Shown piece after piece: positions 40,841 to 51,599 of a stretch of 64,000 bases of DNA. Both the position numbers and the translations under genes were made by a program. The notes under the pieces are model-generated. The model was not told where the DNA came from, searched no databases, and was given only the letters and a program-made list of their open reading frames with translations. This DNA is from an uncultured Paraburkholderia sp. (GTDB lineage Bacteria > Pseudomonadota > Gammaproteobacteria > Burkholderiales > Burkholderiaceae), in contig CALNWS010000021.1 of NCBI GenBank assembly GCA_940747215.1, positions 1 to 64,000 of the forward strand, given 5' to 3'. How positions within the stretch are numbered: the stretch's first letter is position 1; the number at the start of each line of letters is the position of its first letter.

Positions 40841-42150
40841 ATGATGAATTCGCTAACGGACCGCGCGTCGGCTGCGCAGCATCGCACACCGCTCAATCGT
40901 TCGCAGATCGCCGGTTTCTGGGGCGTGTGAGCGGGCTGGACGCTCGACGGCATGGACTCGTTCATCTATGCGCTCGTTCTCACACCCGCGCTCACCGAAT
41001 TGCTGCCGCGCTCGGGCTATGCCGCGACACTGGCCAACGTCGGGCCCGCCGGATCGATCCTGTTCGCGCTTTTCCTCGTGGGCTGGGGAGCTGTCGTTCA
41101 TCTGGGGGCTGCTCGCGGACCGCTTCGGCCGCACCAAGGTGCTGGCCGGCACCATCTTCACGTTCGCGATCTTCACCGGCCTGTCGGCGACCTCGCATAA
41201 CGTGTGGGAACTGGGCATCTACCGCTTTATTGCGGGTGTCGTCGGCATTGGCGGCGAATGGGCGCTGGTAGGCACCTATGTATAGCGGAAGCGTGGCCGG
41301 AAGACCGCCGCAAGATGGGCGCGGGTTATCTGCAAACGGGTTATTACGCCGGCTTCTTTCTCGCGGCGGCGCTCAATTACACGATCGGCGTGCACTACGG
41401 CTGGCGCGCGATGTTTCTCACCGGCGCGGTGCCGGTCGTGGTCGCGATCCTGATTCTGCTGCGTGTGAAAGAGTCAGAGAAATGGCAGAAGGCCGAGGCG
41501 CGCGCCGAGCGCGCTAAGCCGCTGCGCGAGATCATGGGGCCGGCGTACCGGCGCCACACGTGGGTCGCGTGCATTCTGCTGACGATCGCGATCATCGGCT
41601 TGTGGGCCGGTGCCGTATATATGAGCCGAGCGCGGTGATCCAGCTCGCGACGAAGGCCGGCATGGCGAAGAACGATGCGATCCGAACCGCGTCGCTCGCC
41701 ACGGGTCTGTTGTCGATTGCGACGATACTCGGCTGTCTCGCGCTGCCGCCGCTAGCCGAAAAGATCGGCCGCAGAAAAACGCTGGCGATCTATTTTCTCG
41801 GTATGGCCATCGCGATTGTGGGCAGCTTCGGCTGGGCGTTCTATCTGCCGAACGGACTCGCGCCATTCATCGCGTGGCTCTTCGTGCTGGGTTTCTTCGG
41901 CGGCAATTTCGCGCTCTTCATTTTGTGGCTGCCGGAGCAGTTCGAAACGCGAGTGCGTGCGACGGCGTTTGCGTTCTGCACGTCTTTTGGACGTTTCGTG
42001 GGCGCGGGCGTGAACTTCCTGCTCGGCGCCGCCGTGCTGCATATGCATACGCTTGGCGTGCCGGTTGCGTTGACGGCGCTCGCGTTCGTCGTCGGGCTGT
42101 TCATCATTCCGTTCGCACTGGAGACGAAGGGCGAAGTGTTGCCGCAGTGA
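40841..42150 (+). pseudogene. MFS carboxylate/sugar transporter, broken
   Basis: A 12-helix major facilitator: GWTLDGMDSFIYALVLTPAL, the signature LLADRFGRTKVLAGTIFTF, EAWPEDRRKMGAGYLQTGYY and later LFILWLPEQFETRVRATAFA. It is preceded by GGAGGAG and starts at 40841 or 40844. TGA at 40928-40930 replaces Trp in FWGVW; frameshifts are near 41085, at 41280 (a TA duplication in GTATAGCG) and near 41625. Substrate is unknown; its position divergent from the mdc regulator suggests malonate or a related acid. Confidence 0.75.
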
Positions 42151-42182
42151 ACTTGCGTCGACACATACGGCGAGGCGTACAA

Positions 42183-42209
42183 AAAAACCGGGCACTTCGC
42201 CCGGTTTTT
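42183..42209. terminator. bidirectional terminator
   Basis: AAAAACCGGGC / GCCCGGTTTTT is an 11-bp stem with a 5-nt loop and A/T tracts on both sides, between the convergent MFS and DMT genes. Confidence 0.9.
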
Positions 42210-42240
42210 CTCTTGCTGCCTGAATCCGCTTCGTTCGGTT

Positions 42241-43105
42241 TCAATCCGCATGACGCCGCGTGCGATCTCCATGCCGCAGCAACGAGAACAACGGCCAGCC
42301 GAGATTCACACCGAGACTTGCCACTACGATGAGCGCCATGCCGGCGAGCTGCGGCAGCGACAATTCACGTCCATACACGATTGCGTTCACGGCAATCGCG
42401 GTGAGCGGATAGATAAGAGCAAGCAGCACGGCGATGATCGGCGTGGTGAGCTTCGGCAGCGCGCCGTAGATCAGCACGTACGACAGCCCCGTATGCAACA
42501 CGCCCATGCCGACGAGCCAGAACCACTGCATCGGACCGATATGCGCGAGCGTGAGCGGCGCGACGAACGGTGCAATGAGCGACAGACACACCATGCCGAC
42601 CGCGCATTGCACGAGCGTGAGCAGATGCGGGCACAGCGTGCCGAGTCCTTTGGCGAGCAGCGTGACGATCGCGTACAGCACGGAACCCGCCAGCGCCTCG
42701 CCGACGCCGATTAGATAGCTCGTATGCGCCTGCAGATTTTCGCTGGCCGCGACGCCCGACGCGAGCACGAGTCCGACGAATGCCGTGGCGATCCAGCACG
42801 ACCCAGAACGGCTGCACATGAAACACGACGGTGGCCACCGCAATGCTCGTGCGATGAATCGCGTCGAAAAAGCCGACCCACTGCGTGCCCATCAGGATGC
42901 CTGAAATGCGCGCGCGTGAAGAAGCCTTTCCACGCGCAATAGGCCTCGAGCGACAGAAAGCCGAACAGGCAGCGAAAGAACACGAGCGTCAGCACGCCGA
43001 GCCGCGCCTCTTCGACGAATACGCCCAACGTACCCATCAGAAGGCCGCCGCTTGCGAGTGTAATGGCGGCCCTGTTGACGTTGCGAAAAGGTGGTGAGGG
43101 GACAT
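42241..43105 (-). pseudogene. EamA/DMT-family transporter, broken
   Basis: A ten-helix drug/metabolite transporter: GTLGVFVEEARLGVLTLVFF, ENLQAHTSYLIGVGEALAGS, QWFWLVGMGVLHTGLSYVLI, ALPKLTTPIIAVLLALIYPL. The probable start is ATG 43103-43105; frameshifts are near 43040, 42895 and 42790, while the C-terminal 150 codons and TGA 42241-42243 are intact. Substrate unknown. It is divergent from the LysR stub. Confidence 0.75.
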
Positions 43106-43206
43106 GCGAAACCGCTCCGTTGCGTGATGTTCGGAGTATTGCGCGCCTTGCATGCCATCGACAAACGAATTAAATTGAGGAATTCCATAAGCGCCGTTGA
43201 TAAATC

Positions 43207-43650
43207 ATGCACCCGGAATTCGATGTCGATCTGTTGCGCACGTTCATCGCCGTCGTGGAAACGGGCAGCTTCACGAAAGCCGCGACGATGGTGCATCGCT
43301 CGCAGGCGGCCGTCAGCATGCAGATCAAGCGGCTCGAAACGATGCTCGGTTCGTCGCGACGCTCTTCGCTCGCGACACACGCAATCTGTCGCTCACGCGT
43401 CCCGGCAATACGCTGCTCGAATACGCGCGGCGCGTGATCGCCTTGCATGAGGAGGCATGGTCGGCGATCGTGCGGCCGGAGGTGACGGGGCGCGTCGTGC
43501 TCGGCGCGCCTGACGATTCTCGGCGAAGCGCAAGGCTTGCCGAAGATCGAGCCGCTCGACATCGTGGTGGCGCGCAGTGCTAAATCGGATCGTTCGACCT
43601 GCGACTATCTCGCCGCGCAGATAGTGCAGGACCTCTCGGTGCGCGCACCG
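43207..43650 (+). pseudogene. LysR regulator, core deleted
   Basis: The N-terminal helix-turn-helix (FIAVVETGSFTKAATMVHRS, QAAVSMQIKRLETMLG) is followed by a frameshift near 43350 and ARDTRNLSLTRPGNTLLEYA. After GRVVLGAPDD the sequence jumps to a typical LysR C terminus (GLPKIEPLDIVVARSAKSDR, TCDYLAAQIVQDLSV), so about 180 residues of the effector domain are gone. Its 3' end abuts the 3' end of the convergent fbpC-like gene with no natural stop visible. Confidence 0.75.
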
Positions 43651-44641
43651 CCCGGCACGCGTGCGCGAACCGTTGCGCGCGAGCCCGATTGCAGTTGCAA
43701 CGCGACGCCCGCGTCCTGACCCTGGAACACGACGTTCGTGACAATCGCGTCGTGAACGGCCGCGCAGTTCGACGGCATGTCCGCTGCGCGTAGCACGCGG
43801 ATCTGTTCGGGCCGCACCATCACGTCCACGTCCTTCTGACTCGGGTTGACGGACGGCGCGCACAGGCGCAACTCGCTGAGTTCGCAGCTCACGTGGCCGT
43901 CGTGCAGCGTGCCGGGCAGCAGCACCGCCTCGCCGACGAACAATGCCAGCTCGCGCGTCACCGGCCGGCGGTAGAGCGTCTCGGGCGTCGCCGTCTGAAT
44001 CAACCGGCCATTCCCAACACTGCCACTTCATGACCGAGCGACAGCGCTTCGGACTGGTCGTGCGTGACGAGTACCGCCGTCGCGGCCGCGGCGGCGAGCG
44101 CGTTGGCCACGGCCTGACGCGTTTCGAGCCGGAGCGCGGCGTCGAGCGACGAAAACGGTTCGTCGAGCATCACGAGCGTGGGCGCGGGTGCAAGCGCGCG
44201 GGCCAGCGCCACGCGCTGCTGCTGTCCGCCCGACAGTTGCTGCGGTGCGCGCTCGCCGAAATTCGCGGGCAGGCCGACCAGTTCAGGCAATTCGGCCACG
44301 CGATGCCGCGCGCGGCGCTGCGCACGCGGCAAACCGAACACGATGTTTTCCGCCACGGACAGATGCGGAAACAGCGCGCCTTCCTGCGGCACGTAACCAA
44401 TGTGCCGCTGTTCCGACGGCACGTGCAGGTCGTCGCCCACCACCCGTTTGCCGTCGATCTCGACGCTGCCGCCGTCCACGCGCTCGAAGCCGCATAGAAG
44501 GCGCAGCAGGGTGGTCTTGCCGCTGCCTGATGGACCGAGCAGCGCGAGCAGTATGCCGCGTTCGACTGCGAGATCGATGCCGTGCAGTACCGGATGGCCG
44601 TCGAACGATTTTTGCAGTCCGCGGATACGAAGTTTGCTCAT
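43651..44641 (-). pseudogene. fbpC: ferric iron ABC transporter ATPase, broken
   Basis: FbpC-type ATPase: Walker A LLGPSGSGKTTLLRL, signature [15 protein letters not shown], Walker B LVMLDEPFSSLD, H-loop VLVTHDQSEAL. The ATPase domain (213 codons) is open. One base is missing near 44008 (TTGGGAATGG where TTGCGGAATGG is expected), so the TOBE-like C terminus (LYRRPVTRELALFVGEAVLL, VDVMVRPEQIRVL) is out of frame. The end is truncated where it meets the LysR remnant. The start overlaps the permease stop. Confidence 0.8.
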
Positions 44642-46087
44642 GTCAGGTCAAGGTGATGTGCTTGCGTGTGCGTGTGCTTCGAGGCATTCGGCGGCCGGTT
44701 CGGTGGGCACTCAGCCGCGCTCGCCGAGCGCGCGGATTTGCCGAGCAGCGCGAACAGCACGCCCGACGCGCAGAGCGAGATGCCGGTCAGCAAGGCCGCG
44801 TAAGGCGCGGCGGCGAACGCCATCGTTGACGTGTCGGCCCAGACTTGCGTGGCGAGCGTTTGCGTGTCGATGGGCGAGAGCAGCAGCGTCGCGTTCAATT
44901 CGGTGACGACCGAGATGAACACCATCGCTGCCGATGCACCGAGTCCCGGTCCCGCCAGCGGCAGCACCACGCGAAAGAGTGTTTGCGACCCGTTCAGGCC
45001 GAGCGCGCGCGGTTTCTTCGAGACGCGGCTGCGCCTGCATGAACGCGGCCCACACGCTCACGAGCGCCACCGGCATGAACAGGATCGCGTAGGCTCACGA
45101 GCAGCGTCATGCTCTGATAGAACGGCTGCAACGCGTGCACCGCGAGCGACACGATCGCGAGCGCAATGACGAGCCCCGGCACGCCTTGCGCGAGAAACAC
45201 GGTGCGCTCGAACAGCGTGACGACGCGCGTCGGATAACGCACGAGCAGGAACGCGAGCGGCACGACGAGCAGCGTGGTGAGCGCGACGAACCGGCCACGA
45301 CGACCCAGCGCCACGCGCCGAGGTCATAGCGCAGCACCGCGCGGCGCGTGCCGCGATCCACGCGCTCATAGCGCGCCTTGCCGCGCACGCGAAACTCGAA
45401 TGCGAGCACGACGAGGCAGAATCACAATCAGAAGACATGCATCAGCGAGGCACCGCCGCCGTCGAAACTGGTGCGGAATTCAGCGTAAATCTGCGTGGTG
45501 AACGTGCGAAAGCGCAGCAGCGTGAAGGTGCCGAATTCGGACAGCACGCCGAGCGCGACGAGCAGCATGCCGCCAAGCAGCGCCGCGCGCTTTCTTCGAG
45601 CGCTGGATCCATGTTGCGCAGCGCGGCCGCCACCGGCAGATAGACGAGCGGAAAATAGCCGCACGTGAGCACGAGCAGCGCGCCTTCGAAGTCCTGCAAT
45701 TCGAGACTCAGCGACACCCACGCGTAGCTCGAAATGAACGCGGGCATCGCGAGCAGCGCGGCGTTCAGCACGGCCCAGATGCGCCGTCACGGCACATGCG
45801 TGCATTCGACGAACCATGCGGCGGCCGTGCTGACGGCGGAAACGAGCGTCATCGCGACCGTGATGGTCAGCGTGTTGACGAGCAGTTCGCCGACGAGCGG
45901 CCGGAAGATCAGATCGGCGGCTTCTTCCACACCGAAGCTCGCTGCGCGCCAGAAAGTAAACGCAACCGGCAGCAGCACCAGCAATGCGCCGAGTGCGGCT
46001 GCCGCGAAGAGACCACGAAGCGCGCGCGGCCGTGCGCGCGCCTGGCGACCGGTACAGTCGGCGGACCGGCTGATAGCGCTTCGCTCA
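44638..46087 (-). pseudogene. fbpB: ferric iron ABC permease, broken
   Basis: FbpB, a fused two-domain permease of about 480-550 residues with roughly 12 helices. Recognisable pieces in several frames: ALLVLLPVAFTFWRAASFGV, ALLAMPAFISSYAWVSLSLE, FGTFTLLRFRTFTTQIYAEF, FLAQGVPGLVIALAIVSLAV, SAAMVFISVVTELNATLLLS. Frameshifts are near 46030, 45790, 45595, 45425, 45300, 45095 and 45020. It sits between the solute-binding protein and ATPase genes, the normal order. Confidence 0.8.
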
Positions 46088-46088
46088 T

Positions 46089-46697
46089 TTACAGCAGACT
46101 CGCCTGACGCAGCAGCTTGCCGGCCTGGCTGTCGTCGCCGAGTTGCTGGATCGTGAGCGCGGGTGGATTCAACTTGGCAAAGGGCTTGAGGATCGGGTCC
46201 GGCACCACGCCTGCATGCAGCGGATATTCGAATTCGACGTGGCTGTTGGCCATCAACTGCTGTGCGTGTTTGCTCACGATATACGCGAGTACGTTTTCAC
46301 GCGCGGTGATGGCCACCAGACGCCCGTCGGCGAGTTGTAGCGCGAAGGAACGACGGCGAGCGTGGAGGCGTCCACCTTGGTGAGCAGACCTTTCTCTTCG
46401 AGCAGTATCAGCTCGGGCGAGTTCTCCGTGAAGTAGACGTCGGCGGGCGAGGCCGCGCCTTCCGCGACGAGTTGCGCGGCGAGCGCCGGACTTTCGCCGT
46501 TGCGGATCCTGACCGAAATACCCGACTGCTTTTCGAAGTCTTCGGCAAGCACGTTCACAACCTGTTCGTGCTGCGCGTTGTACAGCGTGATCGACTCCGC
46601 CGCGCGCGGCCGAAGGCACCGTCGCGAAGGCTGCGAACGTGAGCGCCGCAGCGCTGCTGACGAGACGCAGCCGTATGCCAAACCAGGAATAAGCCAT
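46089..46697 (-). pseudogene. fbpA: ferric iron solute-binding protein, deleted
   Basis: FbpA, the periplasmic ferric-iron-binding protein. After a frameshifted signal region, AESITLYNAQHEQVVNVLAE, DFEKQSGISVRIRNGESPAL and ADVYFTENSPELILLEEKGL are read in one frame. Then ITARENVLAY is joined to IVSKHAQQLMANSHVEFEYP in another, so about 150 residues in the middle are missing; the junction is at an AY-encoding short repeat in relatives (inference). The C terminus ends LRQASLL, TAA 46089-46091. Confidence 0.8.
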
Positions 46698-46750
46698 ATC
46701 CTAAAATCTCGTGATGAGTGATGTTGTCGTTGATCTTTAACGTGCTGCCT

Positions 46751-46774
46751 GTTACTCATGCTGTTACTCATGCT
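46751..46774. repeat. 12-bp perfect tandem duplication
   Basis: GTTACTCATGCT occurs twice head to tail (46751-46762, 46763-46774) between fbpA and efeB. Confidence 0.85.
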
Positions 46775-46811
46775 GCGTGCTTCTGCTGCGTGACTTTCCG
46801 TTTCGGCGTGT

Positions 46812-48002
46812 CTACGTCTCGAACAGACTCGCGCCGATATACGAACCCGGCTTCGCGCCCGGCGGCACGGCGAAAATCGCGCTGCCGATGTGCGTCGTGA
46901 ACTGGTTCATCATGTCGAACTTCGCGAGCCTGTCGTTGATCGGAATGAAGCCGGTGCGCGGATCGTCCTGATGCGCGATGAAGATGAGACCCGCGTCGTA
47001 CTCGGTTTCCTGGCGCCACGGCGGCCAGCGTTCGATATAGAAGTTCGTGCCTTGTTATACGAGTACGAGCGGCGCAGGATCTGCGCGCCGTTGTTGCTCG
47101 GCCTGATTCAACAAGCGCACGTGCGAGTTCTCCGGAATCACCGGATTGCCGTCCTTGTCCTCTTCCTTCAGGTCCACGGCGTCGAACTCGTTTTTCTTGC
47201 CGATCGGCGCGCCGCTGTATTTGTGGCGGCCGAACACCTGCTCCTGGAAGCCGAGTTCGGTGTTGTCCCAATGTTCGAGCGTGATGCGGATGCGCCGCAC
47301 CACGGTGTAGGTGCCGCCTTCCATCCACGGCGCGTCGGCGGTGGCGCCGGCCTACACGAACTCTTTCATCGACTCGGGTTTGGCGATGGGCGGATTATTA
47401 GTGCTGTCCTTGAAACCCGTCAGATTGCGCGGCGTCTGCCCGCGCGGACCGGACAGGAAATCGGCCTGACCCCAGCGCATCGCGGCGACGCCGTACGCCT
47501 GGCGCGACAGTTGCCGCACCGCGTGAAACGCGACTTGCGCGTCGTTCGCGCAGGCCTAGATGAAGAGGTCGCCGCCGGTCTTCTGCGGGATCAATTGGTC
47601 GCCGTTGAAGCGCGGCAGATCGACGAGCGCGGCGGGGCGGCGTGCGGCGAGTCCGTAGCGGTCCTTGTCGTCTTTCGTGAAGAGGCCCGGGCCGAAGCCG
47701 AACGTGATCACGAGTCCGTTGGGGCCGAGGCCGAGCACGTCGCCGGAATCGGGCGCGGCCGTGCCGCCTTGCGTGAGACGCGCGGCGGTTTCGGTCCACG
47801 TGCGCAGCAGCGCGATCACGTCTTCGCGTTTGTCAGTCATTAGGCCAAGCGCCGCCACGTACGTGTGACTTTGCTGCGGCGTGACGATGCCCGCCTGATT
47901 CGCGCCGTAAAACGGTTCGATGGCGTGCTGCGGATTGGCGGCGGCGCTGCCTCTCTTCAGAAAGCCGCGCCGTGACGGGCACGGCGGTTGGTCGTTTGCC
48001 AT
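46812..48002 (-). pseudogene. efeB: deferrochelatase/DyP peroxidase, three stops
   Basis: EfeB is a Tat-exported haem peroxidase of the DyP family that works in ferrous iron uptake. The Tat motif CPSRRGFLKRG is near the start (48000-48002), then IEPFYGANQAGIVTPQQSHT and GFKDSTNNPPIAKPESMKEF (the GxxDG motif reads GFKDS, Gly changed to Ser). One frame runs the whole length, interrupted by TAG 47556-47558 (Gln expected), TAG 47352-47354 (Trp likely) and TAA 47055-47057. The signal peptide also looks shortened. The final TAG at 46812-46814 appears genuine. Confidence 0.85.
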
Positions 48003-49118
48003 GATGACTTCACCTTCTTGCGGCGTGAGCGCGAGGCCGAACAGGTCGCCGTTGCCCGGCGGCGACTGGGCCTTGTCGGTATCGATCCAGCGTGCGTAGA
48101 GCTGCTTGCCGCTCGCCGGATCGATTTCGACGATCTGGCCGTTCAGCGCGTTCGTGACGAGCAGGTGGCCGTTGGGGGCGGTGACCATCGCGAGCGGGCG
48201 GTGCAGCAGACCGTCGGCGGTGAGTTGACGGCCCACGCCCGCGCTGGTGTCGCGCGTCATGATGGGGTCGTCGATTTCGGTGATGTGGTTGCCGATCGCG
48301 TCGGACACGTACAGTAGTTTCTGATCGCCCGACAACACGAGGCCGGTCGGACCGACGAGGAACATGCCCCGGTCGGCCTGCGCGCCGAAGCCGCTACCGA
48401 CGACGGTTTCCTTTTTTCACGACGGGCAGCGCGTTGGCCGGCACGTCGAGATCGAGACGCAGCACGGTGGCCTGCTTGAACACAGGCGGATTGCCTTCCG
48501 CACCGCCCCACGCCGAAGTCCGCATTGCTCACGAAGAGCGTCGCGCTCGTGCCGTTGTCGACCACGGCCATGTTGCCCCACGGGTCGTTGATGTTCGGGC
48601 TGCTAATGGTGGACGCGATCTTGCCGTTCGGGTCGATCACGATAAGACCACCGGCACCTTTCGTGCCGGTGGTGCCGTCGTTGCTCGGCGTGCTGCCGAC
48701 GATCACGTAGCCCGACTTGAGCATCGTCATCGCAGTGGACAGGCCGATGCCGCCCGGGCACTCCTTTCAGATCGCGCGGCACCGTCGCGAACACGCTCAT
48801 CTGCTTCGTGTCCGGATGATAGTTGATGATCGTGTTGCCTGTGCCCTGCAGGTTGGTCGAGTTGCTGAAGTTGCCGACCAGCACGTCGCCCACCTTGACG
48901 GTGCCCGCCGTGACCGGCGCGACCACGACCGCGTACGGGTTCTGGTCGCCGTTGTCCGGCACGGTGTTGATGAGCGTCGTGTGATGCTTGATGGTCTCGA
49001 GAAAACCTTGCGGCTCGGCCTGCGCGAGACGCGCGGTGACGAGCGCGGCGGCGCCCGCGAAGACGGTGATCAGCGAACGCGCGGCGCGTGGCGAAACGGG
49101 ACGCATGGGATGGTTCAT
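48003..49118 (-). pseudogene. exported beta-propeller (NHL-like) protein
   Basis: A secreted repeat protein (signal MNHPMRPVSPRAARSLITVF then ALVTARLAQA) with NHL/YVTN-type blades: NPYAVVVAPVTAGTVKVGDV, GNTIINYHPDTKQMSVFATV, SGDQKLLYVSDAIGNHITEI, NGHLLVTNALNGQIVEIDPA. An extra A near 48775 (AAAGGAGTGCC) and a further shift near 48510 break it. At its 3' end the reading FGLALTPQEGEVIMANDQPP runs in frame into efeB, so its last residues and stop appear deleted. The role is unknown; it sits in the iron-uptake cluster. Confidence 0.7.
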
Positions 49119-49218
49119 GATTGAGCCTCGTTGCCGGCGCGCGGAGCGGTGTGTGCGGTCATGATCAGAAGCATGGAGTTCGGTTGGTCCAGAGCGTGTG
49201 TTGTGAGTGCGAGCGTGA

Positions 49219-50677
49219 TCAGAACGTGATGTTCGTTCGCACGCCGATGACGAACGTGTTGCGCAGCGGCTGCGTCGGGTCGTTCGGATTCTGGCCCGCG
49301 CCCGCATTGAACGTGTATTGCGCGTCCGCCTGCAGCACCCACCACGGCGTCACCTGATACTGGTAAGTCGTCTCAAGCGTGGTTTCGCTCGTGCGCATGC
49401 CGTAGAGGCTGCCGTTGAACGACAGCGAATCTTGGTCGAGCCCGTGTACGTGATTGCCGACCTTGATGTAGGTGAGCGCGATGCCTGCACTGTCGTTGTC
49501 GCGGCCCTTGAACGGCGCCTTCAGCACGACGCCCACGTTCGCCGCGAGGCTCACGAGGTTGCGGTCGCCCGGCGCGCCCATCACGCGTGCGAATACGCCG
49601 AGCGCGCGCGGTTCGTCGGGATCAGAACGCCACACCATCTGATCGGCGACGGCGTAGAAGCTGTAATCGCCATGATGATTCTGCACAACGCCGCTCGTGG
49701 CCGGATTCGCGAGCGACAGGCCGACATTGTCGTAGCGTTGATCCGCGAAACTGCCGTTGTTGTACCAGACGCCCAGCTTGTACGTGCCCGGCAGACCGCC
49801 GCCGCCCATGCCAACCATTTCGCCGTCGGACGGCTGGTTGATCGCATACTGCAACTCGCCGATGAAAAGCGTGCCGTTATGCAGATTGAAATTCGTGCCG
49901 CTCTTGTTGTTGGGATTGTTGCCGAGCGGATCGCCGTCGAAAACACCCGCCAATGCCGTCAGCGAAGGCGTAATCTGACCGCGTACGCGCACGCCGAGAT
50001 TCGGCGAGCGGATAGGCGGGGCCGCCGCTCGGCATGTCGTACGAAGGCAGCGTGGGCCAGCCGAACATCGTGTTGACGAAGAGCGCCGAATACGTGCTCG
50101 CGATGAATTCCTGGTCGATACTTTGCTGACCGATCTTCACGTCGACGCGTTTGTTCAGGAACGACTGCTGGTACCAGAGTTCCCACAGGCGCGTGGTGTC
50201 GTCCGCTTCGATGCCGCTCGCCGTGTTCAGCGTGCCGAGCTTGTTGGCGCTCAGGTTCGCGCCGTGAATCTGCAGCGCGCTCACGTTGAACAAACCGCCG
50301 GACAAACCGAACGCCTTCTGCGTGTCCATCTGTACGGTGGCGGTGGTGAGGCCGTCGTAGTCGGCGCCTTTGGCGAGACCGCCGCGCAGATTCGCGAGCA
50401 CTTCGCTCGTTTCGGTGAGCTGGAACGTCACGCCGTATTTGCCAAGCCACGGGCGCAGTCCGCCGATGTCGCCGAGCATCGTCTGGCGATTCCAGAAGCC
50501 AGTCCACTGGTTCGTCTGCGTCGCCTTGATGTTCAGGTCGGCTTCGGGTGCCTCGGGTGTGACGTCGGGGTTGGTCGCGGCCATTGCCGCACCGGTTGTG
50601 ATCGAACTCCACGCAAAAGCGGTGCAAAGCGCGGCGCTGCGCATCGAGGGCAATATTGTATCGACTGAATTGACCAT
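49219..50677 (-). pseudogene. OprB-like outer-membrane porin, frameshifted
   Basis: A carbohydrate-selective porin-type barrel: signal MVNSVDTILPSMRSAALCTA, QTNQWTGFWNRQTMLGDIGG, KYGVTFQLTETSEVLANLRG, and a long C-terminal half ending RNTFVIGVRTNITF with terminal Phe. One extra G near 50008 (GCCGAATCTC where GCCAATCTC is expected) is the only lesion seen. It is the first gene of the minus-strand cluster with the propeller protein and efeB, behind a candidate Fur site, so it may have been an iron-regulated channel rather than a sugar porin. Confidence 0.8.
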
Positions 50678-50777
50678 CGGCATGCGCTCCAATCACATGC
50701 GATCGATCTGCAACAGTTCGCGACACCGTGCAGGGATGGGCGAATCGTACGCACGCGCAAAAGGGGCGTCAAATCAA

Positions 50778-50796
50778 ATGAGAACGATTCGCATCA
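50778..50796. promoter_or_regulatory. candidate Fur box
   Basis: ATGAGAACGATTCGCATCA resembles the Fur consensus (TGAGAA..TTCGCA arms) and lies about 100 bp upstream of the porin start, at the head of an iron-uptake gene cluster. Confidence 0.6.
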
Positions 50797-50965
50797 ATAT
50801 TACTGATATGTTATTGTGGTCTTTACCTACTGCTACTAAACGGCATTTAGACGTCAATTGTTTGGAATCGATGTGTAATGAAATGTTTTTAGTCAGATCG
50901 AACACATATGGGGACACATCGTGCCGAACGCCACGATTACCCTGAACGGCCATAGGAGATAGGGT

Positions 50966-51430
50966 ATGAACAAACGCATCCTTCTGTTCTGATTTCGTTG
51001 CTCGCCGGCGCAGGCTTGCTCGCGAGCAGCGTATCGAGTGCGCAACTGAACCTGAAGCGTTCGGCATTGGCGGGGGCGACAGTTCTGTAAAAACAGTGGT
51101 GCGGGCGCGTCGTCGGGCGGCATGTCGCAATTGCTGCAGAACTATGTGGGCGCTAACTAGCAGGTGCTGAGCGGGCAGTCGAGCCTCGGCAGCGTCGGGC
51201 AGATGAGTCCGTCGTCGCTGCTGCAATCGGACATGAATCCGCAGACCGCGCAAAGCGCTTCGTCGTCGTACATCGCGCAGTCGGTGCCGGGCCAGTTGCA
51301 GTCGCTCATGTCCACGCTGAGCTTGGCCGTGCAGTTCGCGTCGAGTCATGGCATCACGGGTGCCTTCGATCGCGAAGTCGGCATTGTCGGGCGGACAGTA
51401 ACGCGCGGTGTCACGCAGTGCCGCGAGCCG
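50966..51430 (+). pseudogene. small exported Ser/Gln/Gly-rich protein, broken
   Basis: From ATG 50966 (after AGGAGATAGGG) MNKRILL is followed by a frameshift, then ISLLAGAGLLASSVSSAQLN completes a signal peptide. Further on, SGGMSQLLQNYVGAN is followed by TAG (51158-51160) where Gln is expected, then QVLSGQSSLGSVGQM. The later part (SVPGQLQSLMSTLSLAVQFA) may be from the same or a fused gene. I do not recognise the family; short exported proteins with this leader are common in Burkholderia. Confidence 0.5.
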
Positions 51431-51462
51431 GCGTTTTTTCGTAGAGAAGACGCCGGCTCGCG
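51422..51462. terminator. strong inverted repeat, likely terminator
   Basis: CGCGAGCCGGCGT and ACGCCGGCTCGCG form a perfect 13-bp stem around a 15-nt T-rich loop, after the exported-protein pseudogene. Confidence 0.6.
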
Positions 51463-51599
51463 CAGCATGACGTGACGACAAAGCGGCTATGATGGTTCCC
51501 GACGAGCAGGGCATCGCGGTGTCGGCCTAGCGCTATCACGCCGCGATGCGATGCAAACTGCAGTGCAAACCACGAGCGCAACCCACAACGGAATCCCGC

